57,466 nt of DNA from Chengkuizengella marina (GCF_009910845.1 NZ_SIJB01000042.1:1-57466); one strand, 5' to 3'. Shown: positions 16,961-26,932, counted from the stretch's first letter. Notes: a model not told the origin generated them from the sequence alone. Program-made: numbers and translations.

Positions 16961-17815
16961 ATGAAAATATATGAAAAAGCTCCCGCTAAAATTAATTTGT
17001 CATTAGATGTGTTAAGAAAAAGAGAGGATGGTTACCACGAAGTTGAAATGATTATGACAATGGTAGATCTTGCAGATCGATTGGAAATGTCTGAGTTATC
17101 AAGAGATACCATTATCATTACCAGTCAGGCGGGTTATATTCCTCTAGATGAGAAAAATTTAGCCTTTCAAGCTGCGCGTTTAATAAAGGAAAAGTTTGAT
17201 GTGAAAAAGGGAGTTTATATCCATTTAGATAAAAAAATACCTGTTTCAGCAGGTTTAGCTGGTGGGAGTAGTGATGCTGCCGCAACACTTAGAGGGCTAA
17301 ATAGATTATGGGAGTTAAATATTCCACTAAACGATTTAAAAAAATTAGCAGAAGAACTAGGTTCAGATGTCCCTTTTTGTATTGAAGGTGGTACGGCAAT
17401 AGCAAGGGGAAGAGGAGAAATATTAGAAAAAATATCATCTCCTCCTCAATGTTGGGTTATCCTTGCTAAACCTCCTATAAATGTATCTACACCTGATGTG
17501 TATAGAAGATTAGATGTAAATAAAATTAATAAACATCCATCAACGGAAGTTTTAAAAAATGCAATTGAAAACAAGGATTTTCAGCAGATTTGCCATTCCC
17601 TTGGCAATGTGCTTGAAGAAGTCACAATCCCTATGTATCCTCAGATTAATCAGTTAAAAGAAGTCATGTTACGTTTGGGTGCGGAAGGAGTTTTGATGTC
17701 GGGTAGCGGGCCGACTGTATTTGGCCTTGTTTCTAAACAATCAAAAGTGAAAAAAATATATAATGGTTTACGTGGCTTTTGCAACAACGTATATGTGGTC
17801 AGAATATTAACATAG
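16961..17815 (+). CDS. ispE: 4-diphosphocytidyl-2-C-methyl-D-erythritol kinase
   Basis: A 284-residue GHMP kinase of the MEP isoprenoid pathway that phosphorylates CDP-ME at the 2-position. Motifs: [12 protein letters not shown] (6-17) with the substrate-contacting K10, the glycine-rich ATP loop [14 protein letters not shown] (94-107), catalytic-site LGSDVPF and the C-terminal [13 protein letters not shown] 16961 was chosen because GAAGGTG precedes it; six further upstream codons lack a site. It leads the B. subtilis-like order ispE-purR-ridA. Confidence 0.95.
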   Translation: MKIYEKAPAKINLSLDVLRKREDGYHEVEMIMTMVDLADRLEMSELSRDTIIITSQAGYIPLDEKNLAFQAARLIKEKFDVKKGVYIHLDKKIPVSAGLAGGSSDAAATLRGLNRLWELNIPLNDLKKLAEELGSDVPFCIEGGTAIARGRGEILEKISSPPQCWVILAKPPINVSTPDVYRRLDVNKINKHPSTEVLKNAIENKDFQQICHSLGNVLEEVTIPMYPQINQLKEVMLRLGAEGVLMSGSGPTVFGLVSKQSKVKKIYNGLRGFCNNVYVVRILT

Positions 17816-17892
17816 GTTTATTATTTTAGTAAAAACACGTATAATAATGATATATTTAAAATTAATATTCGGTTAATACAGGAAGGGATGTT

Positions 17893-18723
17893 ATGAAGAA
17901 GTTAAAAAGAAGTGCAAGATTGGTTGAAATGACCCAGTATTTATTAATCCACCCCCATTTACTCATCCCGTTAACCACCTTTGCAGAAAGATATAACGCT
18001 GCTAAATCGTCGGTAAGCGAGGATCTTGCAATTATCAAAGAGGTGTTTGAATCAGAAGGTTTGGGTAAACTTCACACATTAGCTGGGGCTGCTGGAGGAG
18101 TGAAATACATCCCTAAAATCCCTAAAGACTTATCACTTGAAATGATGAAGAAGATTTGTAAACTTCTTGAGGAACCAGGGCGAATTTTGCCTGGTGGTTA
18201 TTTATATATGTCGGACATATTAGGACAACCTGTATACATAAATGAAATAGGAAAGATGTTTGCATCTATTTTTTCAAATCTAGAAATTGATGTGATTATG
18301 ACCGTTGAGACAAAAGGGATTCCCCTAGCTTATGCAGTTGCTTCCTATTTAAACTTACCAGTTGTCATTGTTAGAAGAGATAATAAAGTGACGGAAGGTT
18401 CTGCTGTAAGTATTAATTACGTTTCTGGATCTAATAAAAAAATAAGAATGATGACTCTTTCTAGAAGAGCTTTAAAAGAACAATCAAAGGTACTGATTAT
18501 TGATGATTTCATGAAAGCTGGCGGAACCATTCAAGGAATGAAGGATTTATTGGAAGAATTTAATGCTAAAGTTGTTGGTGTTGGTGTTTTTGTTGAGTCA
18601 AGGGAGGAAGGATTCGACGATCATTTAATCACAGACTATGTGTCTCTTGCTAAAATAACAAGTGTAGAATTAAAATCCAAAAAAATCTCTGTTTACCCAG
18701 GTAATTATTTTGATAATGAATAA
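17893..18723 (+). CDS. purR: Purine operon repressor PurR
   Basis: A 276-residue regulator with an N-terminal winged helix (about 1-72) and a C-terminal phosphoribosyltransferase fold with PRPP motif [14 protein letters not shown] (about 201-214). PRPP binding releases DNA, so PurR represses purine synthesis genes when PRPP is low. ATG follows AGGAAGGG. A TTCGG core just upstream (about 17868-17872) weakly resembles half a PurBox and could mean autoregulation. ridA follows after 13 nt, a conserved pair. Confidence 0.95.
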   Translation: MKKLKRSARLVEMTQYLLIHPHLLIPLTTFAERYNAAKSSVSEDLAIIKEVFESEGLGKLHTLAGAAGGVKYIPKIPKDLSLEMMKKICKLLEEPGRILPGGYLYMSDILGQPVYINEIGKMFASIFSNLEIDVIMTVETKGIPLAYAVASYLNLPVVIVRRDNKVTEGSAVSINYVSGSNKKIRMMTLSRRALKEQSKVLIIDDFMKAGGTIQGMKDLLEEFNAKVVGVGVFVESREEGFDDHLITDYVSLAKITSVELKSKKISVYPGNYFDNE

Positions 18724-18736
18724 AGGAGACTATAAA

Positions 18737-19114
18737 ATGACAATACAATCTGTACATACTGATTCAGCACCAAAGGCGATAGGACCTTATTCTCAAGCTG
18801 TAAAAGTAGATCGGTTTATTTATACCTCTGGTCAAATACCTCTTGATGTGAAAGGAAACATTATAGAAGGTGGTATTAAAGAACAGACTCATCAAGTATT
18901 TAAAAATTTAGAAGCAGTATTACTCGAAGCAGGGGCATCATTGCAAAACGTTGTAAAAGCGACAGTGTTTTTAAAAGATATGAACTTCTTCATAGATGTA
19001 AATGAAATTTATGCATCTTATTTTGGTGATCATAAACCTGCTCGCTCTGCTGTAGAAGTCGCAAGACTACCAAAAGATGTATTAGTGGAAATAGAATTGA
19101 TAGCTTTTGTATAA
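18737..19114 (+). CDS. ridA: RidA family 2-iminobutanoate/2-iminopropanoate deaminase (YabJ)
   Basis: A 125-residue YjgF/RidA trimer-forming protein that hydrolyses reactive enamines and imines from PLP enzymes. Family motifs: [38 protein letters not shown] and [19 protein letters not shown]. The catalytic arginine is in [11 protein letters not shown] 18737 follows AAAGGAG. In B. subtilis the equivalent yabJ is in an operon with purR and affects purine and stress responses; the arrangement is retained. Confidence 0.95.
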   Translation: MTIQSVHTDSAPKAIGPYSQAVKVDRFIYTSGQIPLDVKGNIIEGGIKEQTHQVFKNLEAVLLEAGASLQNVVKATVFLKDMNFFIDVNEIYASYFGDHKPARSAVEVARLPKDVLVEIELIAFV

Positions 19115-19223
19115 CATATTTTATTGATAGAAATTTTAAAACTATTATTTTTACAGAACTTACATTTTTTATAGAAGATTTAAGTTTTTGTCACAAAAAC
19201 ATTAAAATTTTTAGAAAAAAAGA

Positions 19224-19249
19224 AGGAATTATCATAAATTTGTGGAAGT
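19224..19249 (+). promoter_or_regulatory. Sigma-H promoter of spoVG with AT-box
   Basis: AGGAATT (19224-19230), 11 nt, then GTGGAAGT (19242-19249) lines up with the known B. subtilis spoVG sigma-H promoter with identical spacing. The preceding 100 nt (19120-19223) is extremely A+T rich with long A and T runs, matching the AT-box that boosts this promoter and is bound by AbrB. Together with abrB in the same window this suggests the AbrB/sigma-H control is retained. Confidence 0.8.
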
Positions 19250-19287
19250 ATTAACCAAGTCTTTTTAATAAAAGGTGGTGAACACAA

Positions 19288-19575
19288 GTGCAAATTACTG
19301 ATGTAAGACTCCGCCGAGTTAATTCTGAAGGAAGAATGAAGGCGATTGCATCGATCACTATTGATAACGAATTTGTTGTTCATGATATTCGTGTTATCGA
19401 GGGGAACAATGGGATGTTTGTAGCGATGCCGAGCAAAAGAACCCCGGATGGAGAGTTTAGAGATATTGCTCATCCAATATCTTCACCAACTCGTGAGAAG
19501 ATTCAGTTAGCAGTATTAGAAGAATATGACAATGCTTCTACAGAAGAAGATGGAGTAATTGAAGAGGGAGCATAA
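19288..19575 (+). CDS. spoVG: SpoVG regulator
   Basis: A 95-residue nucleic-acid-binding protein, nearly invariant in its first 80 residues: [59 protein letters not shown]. It affects septation and cortex formation in Bacillus, and it binds DNA and RNA in Staphylococcus and Listeria. The start is GTG after AAAGGTGGTG. It is monocistronic, with a sigma-H promoter and its own terminator. The acidic C-terminal tail is variable in the family. Confidence 0.97.
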   Translation: MQITDVRLRRVNSEGRMKAIASITIDNEFVVHDIRVIEGNNGMFVAMPSKRTPDGEFRDIAHPISSPTREKIQLAVLEEYDNASTEEDGVIEEGA

Positions 19576-19582
19576 GAACGCT

Positions 19583-19616
19583 GTGAAAAGAGAGCTGAGT
19601 GCTCTCTTTTCACTTT
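19583..19616 (+). terminator. Terminator after spoVG
   Basis: GTGAAAAGAGAGC (19583-19595) pairs perfectly with GCTCTCTTTTCAC (19601-19613) over a 5-nt loop. The following TTT run is short, but the T-rich arm helps. Confidence 0.85.
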
Positions 19617-19726
19617 AATCATAACATATAGCTTTATTATGTTATGATTAAATAAAGATTATTGATATGAACTCAATTTATTTATCTTATTTTCATATTC
19701 TATTCAGTCTTTTTTTGTATAATATA

Positions 19727-19747
19727 AACTGATATATAAGATCAGTT
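19727..19747. promoter_or_regulatory. Inverted repeat next to a -10-like box upstream of glmU
   Basis: AACTGAT-N7-ATCAGTT is a perfect 7-bp dyad starting 3 nt after TATAAT (19718-19723). No good -35 is visible at 17 nt, so the promoter is weakly supported. The dyad could be an operator or a 5' mRNA hairpin for glmU. Confidence 0.35.
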
Positions 19748-19845
19748 AATAGGACATGAAAGTAAGGTCAACACAAAGGAGCATAAAAAATAAATTGGTT
19801 TATAATCTTATATTATAAATGCGAAATAAAGGAAGGTTTTTTGAT

Positions 19846-21234
19846 TTGGAACTATTATCAATTGTATTGGCAGCTGGCAAAGGTACAAGAATGAAGTCAA
19901 AGTTACATAAATTATTACACCCTGTTTGTGGGAAACCCATGGTAGGGCATGTGATAGATGTTCTGAAGGAAATCCAGTGTAATAGAATTGTCACAGTAAT
20001 TGGACATGGAGGGGAAGCAGTACAATCCTATTTAGGTAATCAAGTGGAATATGCTGTCCAAGAGAAGCAATTAGGTACTGGTCATGCTGTATTGCAGGCA
20101 AAGGCTTTATTGGAGAACGAGGAAGCGACCACGATCGTTATTAATGGGGACGGTCCACTAATTACAGCAAAATCACTAACTAAATTTATAGAGGTTCATA
20201 AAGAATCGAATGCAGCAGCTACTATATTAACTGCAGAATTAGATAATCCTCATGGTTATGGAAGAATTGTTAGAGGGGACAATCAACAAGTTACTCATAT
20301 TGTTGAGCAAAAAGATTGTTCACCGGAGGAAAATGAAATAAAAGAAATAAATACTGGTACGTATTGTGTAAACAATAAAAAACTGTTTCAAGCCTTAAAT
20401 CAAGTAACAAATCAAAATGCCCAAGGAGAGTATTATTTAACAGATATTATTGGAATATTAAAACAACAGAAAGAAAAGATAGAAGGTTACGTTTTAAAAG
20501 ATCCAAATGAATCTTTTGGGATCAATGATCGTATTCAGTTAGCACAAGCAGAAAAAATTATGAAAGATCGTATCCTTCAAGAACATATGAGAAATGGAGT
20601 TACCATTATTGATCCTTTGAATACTTATGTTGAAGCAGAGGTCTTAATCGGTATGGATACAACACTATTGCCAGGAACAAGAATAACAGCCAATAGTCAT
20701 ATCGGTTCCTCCTGTATTATAGGCCCTAATTCTGAAATACAAAGCACACAAATTGGCGACTATGTTACAATTAAACAATCTGTAGTAATTGATTCTTTTG
20801 TTGAGAATCACACTACAATAGGTCCTTTTGCCTATTTAAGACCTGGTTCTAAGATTGGTGAACATGTAAAAATAGGTGATTTTGTAGAAATTAAAAATGC
20901 AACCGTTGACCATCATAGTAAGATATCTCATTTAAGTTATGTTGGTGATGCAAAAGTAGGGAAAAATGTGAATATTGGATGCGGTGTAGTGACCGTAAAT
21001 TATGATGGCTTTCGCAAACACGTAACGGAAATCGAGGATGAAGCATTTGTAGGTAGCAATGCTAATTTAATTGCACCTATAAAAGTAGGCAAAGGGAGTT
21101 ATGTTGTTGCTGGTTCCACATTAACAGAGGACGTTGAAGAAGACAGTGTTGCCATTGCAAGAGTAAAGCAAACGACAAAAAAAGGATATGCAAGTAAGTT
21201 AAAAAATCGTATTAAAAATAAAACTAACAATTAA
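19846..21234 (+). CDS. glmU: Bifunctional N-acetylglucosamine-1-P uridyltransferase / glucosamine-1-P acetyltransferase
   Basis: Makes UDP-GlcNAc for peptidoglycan and teichoic acid. The N-terminal pyrophosphorylase half (1-230) has SIVLAAGKGTRMKSKLHKLL, EKQLGTGHAV and NGDGP. The C-terminal left-handed beta-helix (about 250-450) has hexapeptide repeats, IGPFAYLRPGS, and the acetyltransferase segment VVTVNYDG. I chose TTG 19846 (462 residues): AAAGGAAGG precedes it at 10 nt and the protein then begins five residues before VLAAG as in homologues. The in-frame ATG 19819 lacks a site. In B. subtilis prs and ctc follow; here pth follows at once. Confidence 0.95.
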   Translation: MELLSIVLAAGKGTRMKSKLHKLLHPVCGKPMVGHVIDVLKEIQCNRIVTVIGHGGEAVQSYLGNQVEYAVQEKQLGTGHAVLQAKALLENEEATTIVINGDGPLITAKSLTKFIEVHKESNAAATILTAELDNPHGYGRIVRGDNQQVTHIVEQKDCSPEENEIKEINTGTYCVNNKKLFQALNQVTNQNAQGEYYLTDIIGILKQQKEKIEGYVLKDPNESFGINDRIQLAQAEKIMKDRILQEHMRNGVTIIDPLNTYVEAEVLIGMDTTLLPGTRITANSHIGSSCIIGPNSEIQSTQIGDYVTIKQSVVIDSFVENHTTIGPFAYLRPGSKIGEHVKIGDFVEIKNATVDHHSKISHLSYVGDAKVGKNVNIGCGVVTVNYDGFRKHVTEIEDEAFVGSNANLIAPIKVGKGSYVVAGSTLTEDVEEDSVAIARVKQTTKKGYASKLKNRIKNKTNN

Positions 21235-21250
21235 AATGAGGTATAAAAGC

Positions 21251-21808
21251 GTGAAATGGATCGTAGGATTAGGTAATCCTGGTAAATTGTATGAAAGAAC
21301 AAAACACAATCTTGGGTTTATGATCATCGACCGATTTGCTGAATTAAATGATATTAAAATCTCAAAGAAAAAATGTAAATCTTTGATTGGGGAGGGGAAT
21401 ATAAAAGGCCAAAAGGTAGTGTTAATCAAGCCAATGACATATATGAACCTTTCAGGTGAAGCAGTAAGAGCTTACATGGACTATTATCAAGTAGACCTAG
21501 AAGACATGATAGTAGTATATGATGATTTAGATACTGAATTTGGGAAAATAAGATTGAGATATAAAGGCAGTGCTGGTGGAAATAACGGGATTAAATCGAT
21601 GATTGAACATACAGGCACTCAGTCTTTTAATCGAATAAGAGTAGGAATCTCACGCCCACCTAAAGGGATACATATTCCTGATTATGTTTTGTCTAATTTT
21701 AACAAAAATGAACTAGAGACTTTAGATGAAATGATTTCAAAATCTTGTGATGCACTAACACATGCACTAGAAGAACCATTTGAAAAAACGATGGCAAAGT
21801 TTAATTAA
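21251..21808 (+). CDS. pth: Peptidyl-tRNA hydrolase
   Basis: Releases peptides from peptidyl-tRNA dropped by stalled ribosomes. The 185-residue protein has WIVGLGNPGKLYERTKHNLGF with the catalytic histidine in KHNLGF, then PMTYMNLSGEAV, VYDDLD and GGNNGIKS. GTG 21251 is preferred over ATG 21236 because TGAGGT sits 8 nt ahead and homologues begin just before VGLGNPG. The start lies only 16 nt after the glmU stop, so the genes are co-transcribed. Confidence 0.95.
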   Translation: MKWIVGLGNPGKLYERTKHNLGFMIIDRFAELNDIKISKKKCKSLIGEGNIKGQKVVLIKPMTYMNLSGEAVRAYMDYYQVDLEDMIVVYDDLDTEFGKIRLRYKGSAGGNNGIKSMIEHTGTQSFNRIRVGISRPPKGIHIPDYVLSNFNKNELETLDEMISKSCDALTHALEEPFEKTMAKFN

Positions 21809-21880
21809 CGGAATTTGGCTAAAAATTTAAAGAATTGAACATACTGATAATAATTCACATGTCGGGAGGCATCATGATTT

Positions 21881-22111
21881 ATGTCAGTAAAATATATTTG
21901 TCGCCACTGCCAAACCAAAATAGGTGAGATCTCAAACGGGGATGTAAATGAGATGCGTCTAGGATTTCATTTGTTAACTCCTGAAGAAAGAAATGAAATG
22001 GTTTCATACAATCAACATGGTGATATCACCGTTAAAGTTGTGTGTGATTACTGTAAAGAAGCGTTAGATAAAAATCCAGAGCTATCATTGATATCCAACC
22101 CATTGCAATAG
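21881..22111 (+). CDS. fin: Anti-sigma-F factor Fin (YabK)
   Basis: A 76-residue protein with two zinc-knuckle pairs, YICRHCQTKIG (C6, C9) and VVCDYCKEAL (about C50, C53), and the family segment LGFHLLTPEERNEMV. In B. subtilis Fin shuts off sigma-F in the forespore so that core polymerase passes to sigma-G. ATG after CGGGAGG. Position between pth and mfd is conserved. With csfB at the left end, this window encodes both forespore anti-sigma switches. Confidence 0.93.
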   Translation: MSVKYICRHCQTKIGEISNGDVNEMRLGFHLLTPEERNEMVSYNQHGDITVKVVCDYCKEALDKNPELSLISNPLQ

Positions 22112-22157
22112 AGTCATTTTTTATGGATAATATGAACATTGATTAAACTGGTTTTAT

Positions 22158-22188
22158 AGTCTTAGCAGTTTTCAGCTGAGGCTTCTTT
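22158..22188 (+). terminator. Weak terminator between fin and mfd
   Basis: AGTCTTAG (22158-22165) pairs with CTGAGGCT (22176-22183) with two G-U pairs and a 10-nt loop, followed by TCTTTTA. It may partly separate fin from mfd transcription. Confidence 0.4.
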
Positions 22189-22208
22189 TAGTGTGAGGGG
22201 GGTAGAAT

Positions 22209-25200
22209 TTGAAAAGAATTATTCAATCATTTACTAAAGATACCAATGTACAGTCTATTATTAATGGAATTCACTCAAATATGAAAGAGCAGCTTGTATC
22301 AGGTTTGGTTGGTTCTTCGAGACAAATGGTGTTAGCAGCATTGTATTCAGAAATGAATAAACCCATGATGATAGTGACACATAATCTATTTCAAGCACAA
22401 AAAATATACGAAGATCTTAAAGAGTGCTTTTCGGATTCTGAACTTCTTTTATATCCGGCAAATGAACTGACTTTAACAGAATCTGCAGTTGCTTCTCCTG
22501 AAATGATAGCGCAAAGACTTGAAGTATTATCAAAATGTTCTCTTGGTTTTAGAGGAATTCTTATTTCACCTTATGCTGGGATAAGGAAATTTCTTCCAAC
22601 ACCAGAAGCAATGAAGGATGCCCATATTCAATTAAAAGTGGGAGAAGAACTAAATCTGGATGTATTTAAAAAACAAATGACTTTACTAGGTTATGAAAGA
22701 GTAGAGCGGGTTGAAGCTAAAGGGGACATGAGTATTCGTGGTGGCATTATCGATTTTTACCCTATGACTTCTTCGACTCCTTTTCGCATTGAATTATTTG
22801 ATGAAGAAATAGATTCTATAAGGTCATTTGATATATCTGATCAAAGATCCATAGAAAAAGTATCCACTATTGTAATCACTCCTTGTGAAGAGTTAATTGG
22901 AGATGAGGGTCGATTTCAGAATGCTGCTAAACATGCAAGTAGTGTATTAGATGAATATTTAAACAAAATAAATGATTCACAACTAAAGGAAAAGCTTACC
23001 TCATCGATTACTAACGAAATAGACTTCTTAAAGAATGAATCTTATTTTAAAGATATTTACAAATATAGTACTTTTATATATCCAGAAAGAAAAACTTTAT
23101 TGGATTACATGCCAGATGACTCACTTATCGTGGTCGATGAGCCTTTACGTTTGCTTGAAACAGTGAAACAACTGGAGAAAGATGAAGCAGAATCCATAAC
23201 AACTCTACTAGAACATGGGAGGACTATTCCTGCTTTTGCTCTTGCAGAAGAATACAATACTCTTATGAAATCAAAACCGTTTCCAATGGTTTATTTCTCT
23301 TTGTTTTTAAGACAGATTCCTCATGCTCATCCACAAAATATTGTGAATTTCACCTGTCGTCCCATGCAAAATTTCCATGGTCAAATGAATGTTCTAAAAT
23401 CAGAAATTGAACGTTGGAAAAAAGCAGGGACAGAGGTCATTATTCTAGCAAACGGTGAGGAAAGAATTGAAAAGGTTAAGCGGGTATTAACCGATTATCA
23501 TATTGAAGAACCTAGTATTATAAACCATAATTTAACAAGTGGATTCGAGTTTCCTTCTGAGCATCTTGCTGTTATTACAGAAGAGGAAATGTTTAATAAA
23601 AAACATCGAAAAATTAGAAAAACAAATAAAAGGGTCCAAAATGCTGAGAAAATTAAAAGTTATTTAGATTTAAGACTAGGTGATTATGTTGTTCATGTGA
23701 ATCATGGAATTGGAAAATATGTAGGTATTGGAACACTGGAGATTAACGGAATTCATAAAGATTATATTCATATTATGTACGCAAATGATGATAAGCTTTC
23801 TATTCCGATTGATCAACTAGATCTTGTACAGAAATATGTGAGTTCTGAAGATAAAGAGCCTAAAGTATACAAACTTGGTGGTACAGAGTGGGCAAAAGCT
23901 AAAAATAAGGCTCGAAGTTCTGTAAAGGATATAGCTGATGATCTCATTAAATTGTACGCAGCTAGACAAGAATCTGATGGTTATAGTTTTAACAAAGATA
24001 CTACATATCAGGCGGATTTTGAAAGTATGTTTCCATATGAGGAAACCGCTGATCAGCTAAAATCCATTCAAGAAATAAAAGAGGATATGGAGAAAAGACA
24101 ACCTATGGATCGATTGTTGTGTGGTGATGTTGGTTACGGGAAAACTGAAGTTGCTATCCGTGCAGCGTTTAAAGCAGCCATGGAAGGAAAACAAGTGGCT
24201 ATTTTAGTTCCTACAACCATATTAGCACATCAGCATTTTGAAACTTTTCAAGAGCGGTTTACTGGATATCCGATAAAAATTGATGTGTTAAGTCGTTTTA
24301 GAAGCAGAAAAGAGCAGAAGGAAACGATGAAAGGGATCAAAAATGCAACAGTAGATGTTGTCATAGGAACACATCGTTTGTTATCCGCAGATATTGTCTT
24401 TAAAGATCTTGGACTTCTTATCGTAGATGAGGAACAACGATTTGGCGTATCACATAAAGAAAAGTTGAAACGATTAAAAACGAATGTAGACGTGTTAACC
24501 TTAACTGCCACTCCAATTCCAAGAACTTTACACATGTCTATGTTAGGTGTTAGGGATTTATCAGTTATTGAAACACCACCTGAGAATAGATTTCCAGTAC
24601 AGACTTATGTTGTGGAACATAGTCATACGCTTGTCAGAGAAGCCATTGAAAGAGAATTAGCGAGAAATGGACAAGTATATTATTTATTTAATCGTGTGCA
24701 AGGTATTTCTCAAATGGCAGAACAAATATCTGCCCTTGTTCCAGACGCTAGAGTTACGGTTAGTCATGGTAAAATGTCAGAACAAGAATTGGAAAAAACA
24801 ATCCTTGATTTTCTAGATGGTGAATATGATGTGTTGGTCAGTACTTCCATTATAGAAACAGGTGTAGATATTCCAAATGTAAATACATTGATTGTTCATG
24901 ATGCAGATAAGATGGGGTTATCCCAACTCTATCAATTAAGAGGAAGAGTTGGACGATCCAATAGAGTGGCTTATGCTTATTTGACCTATCAACGAGACAA
25001 GGTTTTGAACGAAGTGGCTGAAAAAAGATTACAGGCAATTAAGGAATTTACTGAGCTTGGCTCGGGTTTTAAAATTGCAATGAGAGATTTGTCTATTCGT
25101 GGAGCAGGGAATTTATTAGGTGCAGAACAACATGGATTTATCGCTTCTGTTGGATTTGATTTATATTCACAAATGCTAACTGATGAAATTGCTAAGAAAA

Positions 25201-25730
25201 AAGCCGCGTTGCATGGTGATGTGATTGAACCTGTGAAGGAAATCATTACACAAATTGATATTGGAATCGATGCATATATTCCACCAGAATATATTTATGA
25301 TAATATGCAAAAAATTGAAATCTACAAAAAAGTAGCGTCATTGCGGGAGTTAGAAGAAGTAACCGATTTGTACGACGAGCTTGTGGACCGTTTTGGTGAC
25401 ATTCCCGATGCAGTTTCTAATTTATTGGCAGTAGCTAAGCTAAAAGCGTATGGATTAATGTATTCCATTGTTTCTATCACTAGAAAGAACGATGATATTG
25501 TGATGCAGATGGATGACTCACAAAATGGTAAAATTGATGGTCAAAAACTGCTTAAATTAAGTTCACAATATCAGGGGAAAATAAAACTTATTCCAGGACA
25601 AAAAATACAAATTGTTATAAAAGGAAAAGGACTGGAGTCTGATCAAGTCCTAGATTTGATGGAACAGTTTTTGATAAAATATAAAGAAGTGTTTAATGAC
25701 AAGGAGGAACTACAAAATGCAGCAAGGTAA
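22209..25730 (+). CDS. mfd: Transcription-repair coupling factor
   Basis: A 1173-residue translocase that removes stalled RNA polymerase and recruits UvrA. The N-terminal third is UvrB-like (domains 1-2). The RNA-polymerase interaction domain follows at about 490-560 (GDYVVHVNHGIGKYVG). The RecG-like motor carries Walker A GDVGYGKT (639-646), DEEQ (740-743), the TATPIPRT motif and QLRGRVGRS. The C-terminal TRCF domain closes the protein. Start is TTG after GAGGGGGG. The 3' end overlaps the next gene by 14 nt. Confidence 0.97.
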   Translation: MKRIIQSFTKDTNVQSIINGIHSNMKEQLVSGLVGSSRQMVLAALYSEMNKPMMIVTHNLFQAQKIYEDLKECFSDSELLLYPANELTLTESAVASPEMIAQRLEVLSKCSLGFRGILISPYAGIRKFLPTPEAMKDAHIQLKVGEELNLDVFKKQMTLLGYERVERVEAKGDMSIRGGIIDFYPMTSSTPFRIELFDEEIDSIRSFDISDQRSIEKVSTIVITPCEELIGDEGRFQNAAKHASSVLDEYLNKINDSQLKEKLTSSITNEIDFLKNESYFKDIYKYSTFIYPERKTLLDYMPDDSLIVVDEPLRLLETVKQLEKDEAESITTLLEHGRTIPAFALAEEYNTLMKSKPFPMVYFSLFLRQIPHAHPQNIVNFTCRPMQNFHGQMNVLKSEIERWKKAGTEVIILANGEERIEKVKRVLTDYHIEEPSIINHNLTSGFEFPSEHLAVITEEEMFNKKHRKIRKTNKRVQNAEKIKSYLDLRLGDYVVHVNHGIGKYVGIGTLEINGIHKDYIHIMYANDDKLSIPIDQLDLVQKYVSSEDKEPKVYKLGGTEWAKAKNKARSSVKDIADDLIKLYAARQESDGYSFNKDTTYQADFESMFPYEETADQLKSIQEIKEDMEKRQPMDRLLCGDVGYGKTEVAIRAAFKAAMEGKQVAILVPTTILAHQHFETFQERFTGYPIKIDVLSRFRSRKEQKETMKGIKNATVDVVIGTHRLLSADIVFKDLGLLIVDEEQRFGVSHKEKLKRLKTNVDVLTLTATPIPRTLHMSMLGVRDLSVIETPPENRFPVQTYVVEHSHTLVREAIERELARNGQVYYLFNRVQGISQMAEQISALVPDARVTVSHGKMSEQELEKTILDFLDGEYDVLVSTSIIETGVDIPNVNTLIVHDADKMGLSQLYQLRGRVGRSNRVAYAYLTYQRDKVLNEVAEKRLQAIKEFTELGSGFKIAMRDLSIRGAGNLLGAEQHGFIASVGFDLYSQMLTDEIAKKKAALHGDVIEPVKEIITQIDIGIDAYIPPEYIYDNMQKIEIYKKVASLRELEEVTDLYDELVDRFGDIPDAVSNLLAVAKLKAYGLMYSIVSITRKNDDIVMQMDDSQNGKIDGQKLLKLSSQYQGKIKLIPGQKIQIVIKGKGLESDQVLDLMEQFLIKYKEVFNDKEELQNAAR

Positions 25731-26742
25731 ATGTAAATGGGTCACAGGATTAATGCTCACATTATCACTAGTGTTAATCATTACTGCATGTGGACAAGAA
25801 AGTGAAGAAGAAAGTGATGTAGATGATGTAGGAACAGATCAAGTAGAAACGTTTGAACCAACAAAGGATACAAATAATGTAGCAGAATATGAAGGTGGGG
25901 AAATAACTTTAGAGGAGTATAACGCTTTTACAGGTGTAATGAAATTGTTATATTCACCTGAATATTTTGATCAACTTCAGTCAACGCCAGGGTTTAATAA
26001 TAATTTAATTCAGCAGCTGGTTGCTTTTGAATTATTGGAAGCAGAGGCAGATGATGAAACGAAAAAGGAACAACAAACAATATCAGAAACAAATTTAGAG
26101 GAATTTATAACACAATATGAAGCAACTAATGGAGAAGGTTCGTGGGAGACTGGATTAAAAGATGTAGGCATCGAAGAGGAAGATTTTAGAAATTTTATTC
26201 AGCTTTCTAACATTTCTCAGGAAGTGCTAAGTAAAGATATTTCTGAGGAAGAAGTAAAAGTTGAATATGATCGTATTCTAGCTGAAAGTCCAGCAGAGTT
26301 AGTTGCTCAAGCAACTGTCAGTCATATTTTAGTAAAAACGAATGACCCTAATACAGGAGAAGAAACCAGAACTGAAGAGGAAGCTCTTAAAATTGTGGAC
26401 GAGATTAATGCAAAGTTGGATGCAGGAGAAGATTTTGGAGCATTAGCTAAAGAATACTCAGAGGATGAGGGTTCCAAAAATAATGGTGGTACTTATGAAA
26501 ATGCTAATATAAATAATTGGGTGGAAGAGTTTAAACTGGCAGCTGCTGAACAGCCTATTGGTGAAATCGGCGAGCCTGTAAAAACCGTTTATGGTTATCA
26601 TATTATCAGAGTAGAAGATCGTACGGAATTATCTTTTGATGAAGTAAAAGAAGGAATTCTTGGAAGTTTAGTACAGCAAAAACTTCAAGATTACAGTACA
26701 GAAAAGGTTTCTAATTTAATTACAGGGGTAAGCATCCCATAG
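25717..26742 (+). CDS. Lipoprotein PpiC-type peptidyl-prolyl isomerase (PrsA-like)
   Basis: A 341-residue secreted foldase. The signal peptide (about 1-24) ends in lipobox ITAC with Cys25 as lipid anchor, followed by a long acidic stretch. A SurA-N-like region (about 50-190) leads into a parvulin domain (about 200-305) with VSHILVK, FGALAKEYSED, GGTYEN and YGYHIIRVED. It probably folds exported proteins outside the membrane. ATG 25717 follows AAGGAGG inside the mfd end. B. subtilis has its extra PrsA-like gene (yacD) after hslO instead; there it is absent here. Confidence 0.9.
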   Translation: MQQGKCKWVTGLMLTLSLVLIITACGQESEEESDVDDVGTDQVETFEPTKDTNNVAEYEGGEITLEEYNAFTGVMKLLYSPEYFDQLQSTPGFNNNLIQQLVAFELLEAEADDETKKEQQTISETNLEEFITQYEATNGEGSWETGLKDVGIEEEDFRNFIQLSNISQEVLSKDISEEEVKVEYDRILAESPAELVAQATVSHILVKTNDPNTGEETRTEEEALKIVDEINAKLDAGEDFGALAKEYSEDEGSKNNGGTYENANINNWVEEFKLAAAEQPIGEIGEPVKTVYGYHIIRVEDRTELSFDEVKEGILGSLVQQKLQDYSTEKVSNLITGVSIP

Positions 26743-26772
26743 GTAATAGTGAATATCATTAACAGCATATAT

Positions 26773-26838
26773 AAGGAAGATCTTTTGTTTTGATGGTTTG
26801 TGTAAACTCCATTCTAACAAGTAAAGATCTTCCTTTTC
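26773..26838 (+). terminator. Terminator after the PpiC lipoprotein gene
   Basis: AAGGAAGATCTTT (26773-26785) pairs with AAAGATCTTCCTT (26823-26835) around a 37-nt loop, followed by TT. The stem is long and perfect; the loop is unusually large. Confidence 0.65.
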
Positions 26839-26902
26839 TATTTATTCATAAGAAGAATTTTGTGAATGAACCAATTATGATCATAATTTGTTAACTTTTT
26901 GT

Positions 26903-26932
26903 GTATAAGAATTTGGGAGAAGATGTATACTA
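26903..26932 (+). promoter_or_regulatory. Sigma-G-type promoter of spoVT
   Basis: GTATA (26903-26907), 18 nt, TATACTA (26926-26932): the -35 matches the sigma-G pattern GHATR fully, and the -10 matches CATWHTA at 6 of 7. spoVT is a forespore gene in B. subtilis. The leader would be about 60 nt. Confidence 0.65.

Noticed and set aside
17864-17878. PurBox upstream of purR
   Set aside because: Only the TTCGG core is right; two consensus positions mismatch and the required second box is not seen.
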